From Bacteroidales bacterium (GTDB lineage: Bacteria; Bacteroidota; Bacteroidia; Bacteroidales; UBA932), in the NCBI GenBank assembly GCA_016287075.1, contig JAEEVC010000007.1:58734-122733 (forward strand): a DNA stretch of 64,000 nt, in the 5' to 3' direction. Below the pieces are notes generated by a model. It was not told the origin of the DNA and searched no databases. It saw only the letters and a list, made by a program, of their open reading frames with translations. The stretch's first letter is position 1. Each line of letters begins with the position of its first letter. The translations under genes and the position numbers were made by a program. Below are positions 9,041 through 17,629 of the stretch, one piece after another.

Positions 9041-10333
9041 ATGCATTTATATGATATTTTCCGCGCCTCTGCCGGCGTCAATACCGATACGCGGACCCTT
9101 AAGGAAGGGCAGCTTTTCTTCGCGTTGAAAGGGGAGAACTTCGACGGCAATGCCTATGCGCTGCAGGCGCTGGAGGCCGGTGCCGCCTATGCGGTCGTCA
9201 ATGATACGCTGGAGGCGGACGACCCCCGTCTGATCAAGGTGCCTGACACCCTGAAGGCCCTGAAGGAACTGGCGGCATGGCACAGGAACCATGTTTGCGG
9301 CGACCGCCGCCTGCCGGTCATCGGACTCACCGGCACGAACGGCAAGACGACGACGAAAGAACTGATCCGTGCCGTCCTGGCTGCGAAATACAAGGTGGTC
9401 GCCACGGAGGGAAACCTGAACAATGACATCGGGGTCCCGCTCTCGGTCCTGAAGATTACGCCGGATACGGAGATCGCCGTCATTGAAATGGGCGCCAGCC
9501 ATCCGGACGACATCGCGGCGCTGACCCCGGTCTCCCAGCCGGACTTCGGCCTGATCACCAATGTCGGGAAGGCCCATCTGCTGGGCTTCGGCAGTTTCGA
9601 GGGCGTCAAGCGGGCGAAGGGGCAGCTTTACGACTATATCGAGGAACACGGCGAGTCCGTTTTTATCAATGCGGATGATCCCGTCCTTGCTGAAATGGCC
9701 GCGGAACGCTGCCTGATCACGATTCCGTACGGTATCCACCAGCAAGGCGCCGAGATCCTTCCGATTACGGCGGAGCATCCGCTGCTGCGGATCCGCCTGG
9801 CGGGAAAGGTGATCCGGACGCACCTGGCCGGCGTTTACAATGCCACGAACGTCCTTGCCGCCATCGCGGTCGGACGCCATTTCGGCGTATCCCTTGCCGA
9901 TGCAATCGCCGCCGTCGAGGCCTATGTCCCCGCCAACAACCGCTCCCAGATGACCCGGACGGAGCGTAACCTCCTGATAGAGGACGCTTACAATGCCAAT
10001 CCTTCGAGCATGGCCGCCGCGCTGGAGAGTTTTGCCGCCATCCGGGAGCCTTCCAAGGTCGTTCTTCTCGGCGATATGCGGGAACTCGGTGTCGATTCCC
10101 TCGCGGAGCACCGCGCCGTCGTCCGTCGCCTTGCCGCGATGGACCTGGAACAGGTCTGCCTGGTGGGGGAGGAGTTTACGAAAGCCGTTGCCGGGGAGCA
10201 GGCATCCTTTGCCTGTTATCCGACCTCCGATGCGCTGTACGAAGCGCTGCAGGCGCATCCGCTCAGCGGCTGCACCATCCTGGTCAAAGGTTCCCGGGGA
10301 ATCCGGATGGAGAAGGTTATTCCTGCGCTGTAG
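9041..10333 (+). CDS. murF: UDP-MurNAc-tripeptide--D-alanyl-D-alanine ligase
   Basis: The 430-aa Mur ligase adds D-Ala-D-Ala to the UDP-MurNAc tripeptide, the last cytoplasmic step of peptidoglycan precursor synthesis. The ATP-binding loop GLTGTNGKTTTKE is at residues 95-107. Other family phrases are EGNLNNDIGVPLS, EMGASHPDDI, DAYNANPSSM and GDMRELG. I chose ATG 9041 over the track's TTG 9032 because the usual N-terminal domain aligns from MHLYDIF. It is the last gene of the tgt operon. Its 3' end overlaps the convergent PAP2 gene by 17 bp. Confidence 0.93.
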   Translation: MHLYDIFRASAGVNTDTRTLKEGQLFFALKGENFDGNAYALQALEAGAAYAVVNDTLEADDPRLIKVPDTLKALKELAAWHRNHVCGDRRLPVIGLTGTNGKTTTKELIRAVLAAKYKVVATEGNLNNDIGVPLSVLKITPDTEIAVIEMGASHPDDIAALTPVSQPDFGLITNVGKAHLLGFGSFEGVKRAKGQLYDYIEEHGESVFINADDPVLAEMAAERCLITIPYGIHQQGAEILPITAEHPLLRIRLAGKVIRTHLAGVYNATNVLAAIAVGRHFGVSLADAIAAVEAYVPANNRSQMTRTERNLLIEDAYNANPSSMAAALESFAAIREPSKVVLLGDMRELGVDSLAEHRAVVRRLAAMDLEQVCLVGEEFTKAVAGEQASFACYPTSDALYEALQAHPLSGCTILVKGSRGIRMEKVIPAL

Positions 10334-10973
10334 CTGCCTCAGGGGCATATTGCGGGCCGAAAATGCCCGCCTTGGAAACCGGCCGCCGCTCGATCCATTT
10401 CTGGATGATGAAGCGGGTCAGGTAGCCGATCATCGCGCCCATCGCCAGGCCGAACACCGCGCCGACCAGGATGTCGCCGAAGAAGTGGCGGCCCATCATG
10501 ATCCGGCTGACGGACACGAGCGTCGCCCAGATATACCCCCAGGTGCAATAGGCATTGTAACGGTGGTTGCGGTCGTTCCGGAATCCGATCAGGCTGCAGG
10601 CGATGAAACTGAAGGAATTGCTTGCATGGCCGGAAAAGAAGCCGTAGAAACTCGTCTCACGGCCTTCAGGGTAGTGCAGTCCGCCCTCGAGCATCCAGGC
10701 GTCGAAGACGGGGCGCAGCCGCTGGATGCCGTTCTTGATGGCATACGAGATCTGGTCGCAGAGCACCACGGTGACAATCAGTGACAGGATGACCGCCAGG
10801 CCCCGTTTCCAGCCGAGCCGGTACACCAGCATCACGGCGATGAAAAGATAGGCCGGGAACCAGATGGTCTTCTCCGTGAAGAACATCCAGAACTGGTCCG
10901 TCAGCGGGGTGTTCAGGCTGTTGATGCCGAGCGTAATGGCCCGGTCGAGGTCGATCAGGCGTTCCAACATCAT
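10317..10973 (-). CDS. PAP2-family membrane phosphatase
   Basis: The 218-aa integral membrane protein carries the three PAP2 motifs in order: KNGIQRLRP (KX6RP), [10 protein letters not shown] (SGH) and [16 protein letters not shown] (SRX5HX3D). Five to six hydrophobic segments surround them. Such enzymes dephosphorylate lipid phosphates such as undecaprenyl diphosphate, lipid A or phosphatidate; the substrate is undetermined. I chose ATG 10973 because it overlaps the obgE stop as TGATG-type coupling; the track's longer form extends into obgE. It is downstream gene of a two-gene unit with obgE. Confidence 0.88.
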   Translation of the reverse strand: MMLERLIDLDRAITLGINSLNTPLTDQFWMFFTEKTIWFPAYLFIAVMLVYRLGWKRGLAVILSLIVTVVLCDQISYAIKNGIQRLRPVFDAWMLEGGLHYPEGRETSFYGFFSGHASNSFSFIACSLIGFRNDRNHRYNAYCTWGYIWATLVSVSRIMMGRHFFGDILVGAVFGLAMGAMIGYLTRFIIQKWIERRPVSKAGIFGPQYAPEAATAQE

Positions 10974-11962
10974 TTGTTCAGCGCCTTCCAAAGGATGTCC
11001 TTGAGCTCTTCCAGGCCTTTCTGTGCGACCGAGGAAATGAATACGTGGGGGATGTCGGCGGGGAGCTTCTTTTCGATCTTCGCCTGCTGCTTCCCATCCA
11101 CGAGGTCGCACTTCGTCACGGCGAGAACCCGGTCTTTCACAAGCAGTTCCGGGTTGTACATCTTGAGCTCGTTGAGCAGGATTTCATAGCCCCGGGTCAC
11201 ATCTTTCTCTTCGGCGGAGACCATGAACAGCAGGACGCTGTTCCTTTCGATGTGGCGGAGGAAGCGGATCCCGATCCCCTTGCCTTCATGGGCGCCTTCG
11301 ATGATGCCGGGGATGTCGGCCATGACGAAGGAGCGGTCGTCGCGGTAGCGGACGATGCCGAGATTGGGCTCCAGCGTCGTGAAGGCGTAATTTGCGATTT
11401 TCGGCTTGGCGGAGGTGATGGCGGCGAGCAGGGTGGACTTCCCCGCATTCGGGAAGCCGACGAGGCCGACATCCGCCAGCAGTTTCAATTCAAAGATGAA
11501 CCAGCCCTCGACGCCCTCCTCGCCCGGCTGGGCATAGCGCGGCGTCTGGTTGGTCGCCGACTTGAAGTTGTTGTTGCCCAGGCCGCCGCGTCCGCCGCGG
11601 CAGAGGATGTATTCCTGGCCGGGTTCAATGAGTTCAGTGATAATCTCTTCCGTCTCGGCATCCTTGACCGTCACGCCGACCGGCACATCCAGGTAGATGT
11701 CGGCGCCGTTCTTGCCCTTCCGCAGGGAAAAACTGCCGGCGCCGCCGTGCTCCGCCCGGACCACCTTCCGGAATTTCAGGTGGATCAGCGTCCAGAACTG
11801 CGGATTGGCGCGGAGGATGATGTGTCCGCCGCGGCCGCCGTCTCCGCCGTCCGGTCCGCCTTTCGGCACGTATTTCGCCCGGTGCAGGTGCGTCGATCCG
11901 GCGCCCCCGTGCCCGGATGCACAGAAGATTTTTACGTAGTCGATGAAATTGCTGTCTGCCAT
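10970..11962 (-). CDS. obgE: Obg-family GTPase
   Basis: The 330-aa ribosome-associated GTPase acts in 50S assembly and stress control. The glycine-rich Obg fold is at the N-terminus ([14 protein letters not shown], residues ~34-48). The G domain follows: G1 [10 protein letters not shown]2/G3 with [16 protein letters not shown], and G4 TKCD. I chose ATG 11962 ([11 protein letters not shown]) and dropped the 17-residue track extension. A minus -7 box (TACCTTTG) lies 17 nt upstream. The stop overlaps the PAP2 start. Confidence 0.95.
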   Translation of the reverse strand: MADSNFIDYVKIFCASGHGGAGSTHLHRAKYVPKGGPDGGDGGRGGHIILRANPQFWTLIHLKFRKVVRAEHGGAGSFSLRKGKNGADIYLDVPVGVTVKDAETEEIITELIEPGQEYILCRGGRGGLGNNNFKSATNQTPRYAQPGEEGVEGWFIFELKLLADVGLVGFPNAGKSTLLAAITSAKPKIANYAFTTLEPNLGIVRYRDDRSFVMADIPGIIEGAHEGKGIGIRFLRHIERNSVLLFMVSAEEKDVTRGYEILLNELKMYNPELLVKDRVLAVTKCDLVDGKQQAKIEKKLPADIPHVFISSVAQKGLEELKDILWKALNK

Positions 11963-11979
11963 AACGCTTTTTTCTTGCA

Positions 11980-11987
11980 CAAAGGTA
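11980..11987 (-). promoter_or_regulatory. -7 box of obgE
   Basis: TACCTTTG is a perfect TAnnTTTG match, 17 nt before the obgE ATG in the divergent gap with the SpoIIE-type gene. Confidence 0.65.
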
Positions 11988-12038
11988 GCGATTTTACGGT
12001 TTGTACCGCTCAAATTTAGAGATTTCGTTTGATTTATG

Positions 12039-12046
12039 TAACTTTA
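12039..12046 (+). promoter_or_regulatory. -7 box directly before the SpoIIE/HATPase gene (possible leaderless start)
   Basis: TAACTTTA differs from TAnnTTTG only at the last base. It is followed by exactly four bases (CTGC) and then ATG 12051. A TTTA lies about 20 nt upstream as a possible -33 element. If the box is used, transcription would start at or next to the ATG. Confidence 0.5.
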
Positions 12047-12050
12047 CTGC

Positions 12051-14156
12051 ATGAAAACCGTCCGCAGCAACTGGCTTTCCCGCCTGGGGATCGTTGTCAT
12101 CGCCGCCCTGCTGGTGGCGGCCATCTCCGTCGTGCAGTACCAGCGTCTCCGTTCCATCATGGATAAGGAGCGGGACATCCGTTCCCATATGGTGCTGCGC
12201 GCGCTGTCGAACCGGATCATCGGCGTCCTGGACCTTGCCGAGGCCACGATGGACGAGAATCTCCTGTACCTGAAACGGAGCCTGGACAACCCGGATTCCG
12301 TGTTCAAGGCCATGGAATACCTGATCGACGACAATCCGCACATCCTTGGCGGATGCATCGCCTTCATCCCGTATTACTATCCCTCCAAGGGACGCCTGTT
12401 CGAGCCCTATGCCGTCAAGGAGGGCGGCGCCATCCTGACCCGCCAGATCGGCGATGCGGAACACGATTATACCTCGAACCGGTTTTTCATCCGGGCCCTC
12501 GAGACCGGGAAGGCGGACTGGTCGGATCCCTATGTCTATGGTGCGGATTCCACCTGGAACCTGACCACCTATTCCTATCCCATTACGGATGACCGGGGGC
12601 GGATCATCGCGGTCTGCGGACTGGACATCGACCTGTCCTGGATGGGGGAGATGCTGAATGCCACCCAGCATTTCGCATCCTCTTTCGGCCTGATACTCAC
12701 GGAGGACGGGACACTGGTCGCCGGACCTCCGCCGAGCCGGGCATCGGCCGGATGTGTGGAAAAGGCGATGGCCCTCCTGCGGGAAGGCCAGGGGGATTCG
12801 TCCGACGGCGAACTGGCCGTCCGCTCGATCCGGATGGACCGGGATCCGAACTGGCAGATCGTCCAGGTCTACAAAACGGACGAGGTGTTTGCCGATATGC
12901 ACAGGATCCGCCGGCAGCAGCTGTTCCTGATCCTGCTCGCGCTGGCCATCCTGTTCTTCATGATCCAGCGATACGCCCGCAACGAGCGGAAACTGCGGGA
13001 GGCTACGGCCGAGCAGGCCCGCATCGGCGCGGAACTCTCCGTCGCCGGGAAGATCCAGCAGGAGATGCTGCCCAAGGCCTTCCCGGACCATCTGTACGGA
13101 ACGGTCGAGCCGGCCCGGGAAGTCGGCGGCGACCTGTTCGATTTCTACAGGCGGGACGGCAAGCTCTTCTTCTGCATCGGCGATGTGAGCGGCAAGGGGG
13201 TCCCGGCGGCCATGCTCATGTCCGTGATCCACTCGCTGTTCCGGATGGTCTCCATGCGGGAGGGGAGTCCTGCCCGTATCCTACGCGCGCTGAACGACCA
13301 GATCTGCACCGGCAACGACAGCAATATGTTCGTGACGTTCTTCACCGGTTGCCTGGACATGTATTCCGGCCGGCTCCGTTATGCCAATGCGGGGCATGAC
13401 AAGCCGTTTCTGCTGACAGATACCGCGACCCTGCTGCCTGCGAAGTCCAATATGCCGCTGGGCGCTTTCCCGGGGACGGAGTTTGAGGAACAAGTCTGCG
13501 ACCTCGCTCCGGGAGACGGCCTTTTCCTGTACACGGACGGCTTGACGGAGGCCAAGAATCCCGGCCATGAGAATTTCGGCCGGAAACGCGTGCAGGATGC
13601 GCTGGAGGCGTGCCTGGCGGCTCCCGGCATGACACCGGAGTCTTCCATCCGCGCCCTCAGCCAGGCGGCCCGCCGGTTCGCCGGCGTCGAGCCCCAGAGC
13701 GACGACCTCACGATGCTGCTGATCCGCTTCATCCCCGGGGATCTGGTCCGTGACCGGATTACGCTTGATTGTGACACGAAGGATGTATCCCGGCTGAGCG
13801 GGTTCGTGAAAACGTATCTCGATAAGCTGGAAATGGACCGCAAAACGGCGGGTGGCCTGCGCCTTGCGCTGGAGGAAACCGTCGTCAACGTGATGAACTA
13901 TGCCTATCCCGCCGGTGAGGCGGGTTCGGTCACCGTCTATGCCGACAGCAATCGGAAGGAGGTCCGGTTCACGGTCGTGGACAACGGCATTCCGTTCGAT
14001 CCCACCACCGTGCTCTCGGCCGATACTACGCTCGATGTCCAGAACAGGCCCATCGGCGGCCTCGGAATCCTCCTCACCCGCAAACTGATGGACGCTGTCT
14101 CCTATGCCAGGGAGCAGGACCGGAATGTATTAACTTTAACAAAATCAATCATATGA
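12051..14156 (+). CDS. Sensor SpoIIE/PP2C phosphatase fused to an RsbW-like HATPase domain
   Basis: The 701-aa product has these parts in order: TM segment ~11-29; extracytoplasmic Cache-type sensor ~40-280 (FFIRALETGKADWSDPYVYG, with YPITDDRGRIIAVCGLDI); second TM ~286-304; short coiled linker; SpoIIE/RsbU phosphatase ~325-555 (IQQEMLPKAFP, VGGDLFDFY, IGDVSGKGVPAAMLM, YANAGHDKP); C-terminal HATPase_c_2 (anti-sigma kinase-like) ~570-700 (ALEETVVNVMNYAY, DNGIPFDPT, GGLGILLTRKLMD). The next gene, a STAS antagonist, overlaps by 4 bp. Together they form a partner-switching module in which the phosphatase activates and the kinase-like domain may inactivate the STAS protein. The downstream target is unknown; no sigma factor is nearby. 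Confidence 0.9.
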   Translation: MKTVRSNWLSRLGIVVIAALLVAAISVVQYQRLRSIMDKERDIRSHMVLRALSNRIIGVLDLAEATMDENLLYLKRSLDNPDSVFKAMEYLIDDNPHILGGCIAFIPYYYPSKGRLFEPYAVKEGGAILTRQIGDAEHDYTSNRFFIRALETGKADWSDPYVYGADSTWNLTTYSYPITDDRGRIIAVCGLDIDLSWMGEMLNATQHFASSFGLILTEDGTLVAGPPPSRASAGCVEKAMALLREGQGDSSDGELAVRSIRMDRDPNWQIVQVYKTDEVFADMHRIRRQQLFLILLALAILFFMIQRYARNERKLREATAEQARIGAELSVAGKIQQEMLPKAFPDHLYGTVEPAREVGGDLFDFYRRDGKLFFCIGDVSGKGVPAAMLMSVIHSLFRMVSMREGSPARILRALNDQICTGNDSNMFVTFFTGCLDMYSGRLRYANAGHDKPFLLTDTATLLPAKSNMPLGAFPGTEFEEQVCDLAPGDGLFLYTDGLTEAKNPGHENFGRKRVQDALEACLAAPGMTPESSIRALSQAARRFAGVEPQSDDLTMLLIRFIPGDLVRDRITLDCDTKDVSRLSGFVKTYLDKLEMDRKTAGGLRLALEETVVNVMNYAYPAGEAGSVTVYADSNRKEVRFTVVDNGIPFDPTTVLSADTTLDVQNRPIGGLGILLTRKLMDAVSYAREQDRNVLTLTKSII

Positions 14157-14455
14157 CAACTTCTGTTCAGGAAATTGACGGGAAACTCGTCGCAAAGCTC
14201 TGCGGAGAACTGGATACTGCGGCTGCACCGGAAACGGAACAGGCGCTCCAACCCCTCCTGGAGAGCGGGGGAAAGGATATCATTATCGATTGCACGGAAC
14301 TGGACTACATCGCTTCCAGCGGCCTGCGTATTCTCCTGGGCATCCGGAAGAAGGCGACGGAACTGGGCTCGCGCGTCGTGCTGAAGAACGTGGGCGATGC
14401 CGTCCGTGACGTGCTGGACCTGACCGGATTCATCTCCATTTTCGAATTCGAATAG
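14153..14455 (+). CDS. STAS-domain anti-anti-sigma factor (RsbV/SpoIIAA-like)
   Basis: The 100-aa single STAS domain contains DCTELDYIASSGLRILLGIRKK, whose Ser in the ASSGLR stretch corresponds to the Ser phosphorylated in SpoIIAA/RsbV. Its ATG overlaps the TGA of the phosphatase/HATPase gene (ATGA), so it is almost certainly the substrate of both activities of that protein. In its unphosphorylated form such a protein binds a partner kinase or anti-sigma factor. The final target in this organism is not visible. Confidence 0.9.
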   Translation: MTTSVQEIDGKLVAKLCGELDTAAAPETEQALQPLLESGGKDIIIDCTELDYIASSGLRILLGIRKKATELGSRVVLKNVGDAVRDVLDLTGFISIFEFE

Positions 14456-14458
14456 GCC

Positions 14459-15727
14459 TTATTCCCTGTATAACAGATAGGGGCGGCGCTGCGCTTTGAA
14501 ATGCGCAACGTCGTCCGCCCATCGGGCTCGGATCTCCTCCGCGGAAGCGCCGGAGAGGATCATTTCGCGGGCATAGCTGACGCCGATCTGGAGTTCGAAG
14601 TGCTTGCGTCTCATGAAGAAAGCGCTGTCGGCGGGGTAGTGGGCCAAGGCGTCCAGAAGATAGTCGAGGTTGATCTGTCTGTCCCAGATTTCCTGCAGCG
14701 GCGTGTCACGGAGATCGACGCCGTAGCAGCGTTCGTCCTGATACCGGGGATGTTTGGCGCCCGGAATGCTCCGCGGCGTGAAGGAGAAGCCGCGGTCCTC
14801 CATGAGGGGATGGCCATAAACCTCGAAGGGGAACTGGGTCCCGCGGCCGGCGGTAACGTTTGTCCCCTCGAAGAAACAAGTGGAGGAATAAAGGTAGATG
14901 GACCGCATGTCCTTCAGATTCGGAGAAGGGGAAAGCACGAGGGTGCAACGGGTCCGGTGGGTATAATGGCGGCAGGGAATCACCGTCAGGTCGCACTGCA
15001 GGCCGTCCTTGAGCCATCCTTCGCCATTCATCATCCGCGCCAGTTCCCCGAGGGTCATCCCGTGGACCATGGCGACCGGCAGCGAGCCGATGCCCGATTG
15101 GTACTGCATGTCGAGGATGGGACCGTCCACATAGAACCCGTTCGGGTTGGGCCGGTCGAGGATGATGACCTTCTTCCCGTAAACGGCGCAGGCATCCATC
15201 AGGTGCTGCATCGTGACATAATAGGTATAATACCTCAGCCCGACATCCTGGATATCGACGACCAGGACATCGAATTTTCCCATATCCCCGGCGCTGGGCA
15301 TCGTGGAGCCCTTTTCATAGAGGGAAAGGATCGGAACGCCGGTCTTTTCATCCACGGCCGAGGCGACATGCTCCCCGGCATCAGCCGTCCCGCGGAAACC
15401 GTGCTCCGGCGAAAAGATGGCGGCGACATCCACCCCTTTTTCCAGCAGGACATCGAGCAGATGCGGCCCCCAGGTGACGGGCCGGGTCGTGTCCGCGGGC
15501 TGGCCGAACGGGACGCCGACGCTTTCCGGCGTCACCTCCTGGCCGCCCTGCAGGCACCAGTTCTCCACCTTGTCGCCGACAATGCCGCTCTGGTTGCTGA
15601 GAATGGCAACCCGCTGGCCCTGCAGCAGGGGGAGATACGCATCGAAGCGTTCATCGCCGAGGATGACACGGGTCTCACCGCAGGCAACGGCCAGCAGCAG
15701 GAAGGGAAGGAGGAGACAGCGTTTCAT
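14459..15727 (-). CDS. namZ: Exo-beta-N-acetylmuramidase NamZ-like lipoprotein (DUF1343)
   Basis: The 422-aa product has a lipoprotein signal (LLLPFLLLAVACGE). Family landmarks are AILSNQSGI, IFSPEHGFRGTADAGE, VVDIQDVGLRYYTYYVT, ILDRPNPNG, NGEGWL and EGTNVTAGRGT, all typical of the DUF1343/NamZ family. The B. subtilis and Tannerella members remove N-acetylmuramate from the non-reducing ends of peptidoglycan fragments, so the likely role is cell-wall recycling or scavenging at the outer membrane or in the periplasm. It is monocistronic, with a minus -7 box (TATTTTTG, 15744-15751) upstream. The assignment to the family is strong; the enzymatic activity is taken from the family. Confidence 0.88.
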   Translation of the reverse strand: MKRCLLLPFLLLAVACGETRVILGDERFDAYLPLLQGQRVAILSNQSGIVGDKVENWCLQGGQEVTPESVGVPFGQPADTTRPVTWGPHLLDVLLEKGVDVAAIFSPEHGFRGTADAGEHVASAVDEKTGVPILSLYEKGSTMPSAGDMGKFDVLVVDIQDVGLRYYTYYVTMQHLMDACAVYGKKVIILDRPNPNGFYVDGPILDMQYQSGIGSLPVAMVHGMTLGELARMMNGEGWLKDGLQCDLTVIPCRHYTHRTRCTLVLSPSPNLKDMRSIYLYSSTCFFEGTNVTAGRGTQFPFEVYGHPLMEDRGFSFTPRSIPGAKHPRYQDERCYGVDLRDTPLQEIWDRQINLDYLLDALAHYPADSAFFMRRKHFELQIGVSYAREMILSGASAEEIRARWADDVAHFKAQRRPYLLYRE

Positions 15728-15743
15728 GGGTACCGTGTTTTTA

Positions 15744-15751
15744 CAAAAATA
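15744..15751 (-). promoter_or_regulatory. -7 box of the NamZ gene
   Basis: TATTTTTG matches TAnnTTTG, 16 nt before the NamZ ATG. Confidence 0.55.
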
Positions 15752-15783
15752 AGAAAAATGTGGGAAATCATCCGGCGAAACAT

Positions 15784-15791
15784 TATATTTG
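15784..15791 (+). promoter_or_regulatory. -7 box of the lipoprotein/radical SAM operon
   Basis: TATATTTG is a perfect consensus match, 15 nt before the ATG of the small lipoprotein gene. The overlapping radical SAM gene has no promoter of its own, so both should be on this transcript. Confidence 0.7.
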
Positions 15792-15806
15792 CAAAAATCG
15801 ACGCCT

Positions 15807-16013
15807 ATGAAGTGGTTGCATCATCTCCTCCGCGGCGTGTCCCTGACCGCTGCCCTGTTCGTCTTCCAGGCCTGTTACGGTTCGCCGCAGATTCCGAAAC
15901 CGGATGAAATGGACCTGGACGCCGTTGAAGTCCGCTCGGATGCCGCTTCGGAAGAAGAGGTCGGTGCGGAAGTGGCTGAAACAGCCGCCGAAACGGTTGA
16001 AGACAACGGATGA
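15807..16013 (+). CDS. Small lipoprotein of an rSAM/lipoprotein pair
   Basis: The 68-aa product starts MKWLHHLLRGVSLTAALFVF, and the lipobox FQAC places the lipidated Cys at residue 23, followed by YGSPQIPKPDE. I chose ATG 15807 over the track's upstream TTG because the promoter box would otherwise touch the start. The mature part is only ~45 residues, very acidic (EEEVGAEVAETAAETVED), with no further Cys. Its stop overlaps the ATG of a SPASM radical SAM gene. This arrangement, with a CYG-P phrase after the lipid Cys, resembles the uncharacterised rSAM/lipoprotein system of Bacteroidales (TIGR04134 lipoprotein with TIGR04133 enzyme, from memory). Most lipoproteins of that kind that I recall are longer with an Ig-like domain, so this one is a short form. 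Confidence 0.75.
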   Translation: MKWLHHLLRGVSLTAALFVFQACYGSPQIPKPDEMDLDAVEVRSDAASEEEVGAEVAETAAETVEDNG

Positions 16014-17068
16014 ATCCTTTCCTCTTCCGTCTTTTCCGGGACAATGAGACGCGGGTCCACGAACTGAACTACCTGTTCTGGGAGTGCACGACCCGCTGTA
16101 ACCTGCACTGCCGCCATTGCGGCAGCGACTGTTCTGTCCAGAGCCGTGAACCGGACATGCCGCTGCAAGACTTCCTGCGTGCGCTGGATACCATTCCTCC
16201 CGGGCATCGTCCTCCCGGTTTCACGGTCGTCCTGACCGGGGGAGAGCCGCTGCTGCGGCCCGACCTTGAAGAGGCCGGCCGGGAAATCCGCCGCCGCGGG
16301 TTCGGCTGGGGCATGGTCTCGAACGGCTATTTCTACACGGAAGAGAAGCAGCGCCGGCTCCTGGAGGCCGGAATGGGCGCCTTGACCATCAGTCTCGACG
16401 GTCTGGAGGAAAGCCATAACTGGATGCGGGGCAATCCCAACGGATTCGCCCGCGCCGTCGAAGCGATCCGGCTGGCCGCTTCCAATCCCCGCCTCGCATT
16501 CGATGTCGTAACCTGCGTCAACCGGCGGAATCTGAAGGAACTGTCTGAAATCCACCGCCTTCTGGAAGGTCTCGGCGTCGCGCAGTGGCGTCTTTTCACC
16601 ATCATTCCCATCGGCCGCGCCGCCGGTGAAAAAGAGATGCACCTGACGGATGCGGAGTTTGTTTCCCTGATGGAATTCATCCGGGAGAAGCGGCGTTCCG
16701 GCGGTTCGATGAAAACCACGTTCAGTTGCGAAGGTTTCCTCGGTCGCTACGAGGAGCAGGTCCGGGACGTCCGCTACTTCTGCCATGCCGGCATCAACAT
16801 CGCCTCCATCCTCATCGACGGACGGATCTGCGGCTGCCCCAACATCGACCGCGACGCCTTTTCCCAGGGCAATATCTATTCGGACAATTTCTATACGGTC
16901 TGGGAACGGCGCTTCCAGCCTTTCCGCGACCGCCGCTGGGCAAAAAAAGGCAGCTGCGCTTCCTGCGGGGAATGGCGCAACTGCCTCGGGAACGGTATGC
17001 ACAACTGGCACGGGACCTGCGAGGAAGTCCTTCAGTGCCACTATCTTAAAACGCGTCCATCAAAGTAA
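16010..17068 (+). CDS. SPASM-domain radical SAM enzyme, rSAM/lipoprotein system
   Basis: The 352-aa product carries the radical SAM cluster motif CTTRCNLHC (CX3CX2C, residues ~24-32), the GGEPLLRPDL motif and SLDGLEESHN. The C-terminal SPASM-type region binds extra Fe-S clusters: CHAGINIASILIDGRICGC, then GSCASCGEWRNCLGNGMHNW and a final CEEVLQCHY. SPASM enzymes usually modify a ribosomally made peptide or protein encoded next door. Here the only candidate is the short lipoprotein whose stop overlaps this ATG by 4 bp. I therefore infer a lipoprotein maturation or modification role; the reaction is unknown. Its 3' end overlaps adk (convergent) by 23 bp. Confidence 0.85.
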   Translation: MNPFLFRLFRDNETRVHELNYLFWECTTRCNLHCRHCGSDCSVQSREPDMPLQDFLRALDTIPPGHRPPGFTVVLTGGEPLLRPDLEEAGREIRRRGFGWGMVSNGYFYTEEKQRRLLEAGMGALTISLDGLEESHNWMRGNPNGFARAVEAIRLAASNPRLAFDVVTCVNRRNLKELSEIHRLLEGLGVAQWRLFTIIPIGRAAGEKEMHLTDAEFVSLMEFIREKRRSGGSMKTTFSCEGFLGRYEEQVRDVRYFCHAGINIASILIDGRICGCPNIDRDAFSQGNIYSDNFYTVWERRFQPFRDRRWAKKGSCASCGEWRNCLGNGMHNWHGTCEEVLQCHYLKTRPSK

Positions 17069-17618
17069 AGATCCGCTCGCGGACCTCGTCGATCGTGCCG
17101 ACGCCGTCCACCTCGTGGTAACGGTCTGTCTGCCGGTAGAAAGCGATGAGCGGCTCCGTCTTTTCGTGGTAGGTCCGGATCCGGTTGGCGACGACTTCCT
17201 CACGGGCATCGTCGGCGCGTCCTTCAATCGTCGCGCGGTGCTTGATGCGTTCCATGATCATCTCATCCGGAATCATGATGGAGACGACACCGGTGACGGC
17301 CTCGCTGCGGCGTTTCAGCATCGCATCGAGGGCTTCCGCCTGTGCGATGGTCCGCGGAAAGCCGTCCAGGAGGAATCCGTCCACGTCCTTCACGCTGTCG
17401 AACTTCGCCTCGATCATCCCTTCGACGACCTCGTCGGGGACAAGGCAGCCGGCCTCGATCAGGGCTTTCGCCTGCTGCCCGAGTTCCGTCCCCGCCGCGA
17501 TTTCGCTGCGGAGCAGTTCCCCCGTGGAGATGTGGCAGAGCCTGTATTTTTCAACCATTGCGCTGGCCTGGGTGCCCTTTCCGGCGCCCGGAGGACCGAA
17601 TAAAATGAAGTATTTCAT
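17046..17618 (-). CDS. adk: Adenylate kinase
   Basis: The 190-aa enzyme interconverts ATP + AMP and 2 ADP. The P-loop FGPPGAGKGTQ is at residues 7-17. AMP-site phrases are ISTGELLRSEI and GFLLDGFPRT. The LID is short, without the Cys4 zinc site, hence the small size compared with the ~215-aa long form. The next gene upstream on the strand is hpt (11-bp gap), so the two nucleotide-salvage genes are probably one transcript. The 3' end overlaps the radical SAM gene. Confidence 0.95.
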   Translation of the reverse strand: MKYFILFGPPGAGKGTQASAMVEKYRLCHISTGELLRSEIAAGTELGQQAKALIEAGCLVPDEVVEGMIEAKFDSVKDVDGFLLDGFPRTIAQAEALDAMLKRRSEAVTGVVSIMIPDEMIMERIKHRATIEGRADDAREEVVANRIRTYHEKTEPLIAFYRQTDRYHEVDGVGTIDEVRERIFTLMDAF

Positions 17619-17629
17619 CTCAGAAGTAA

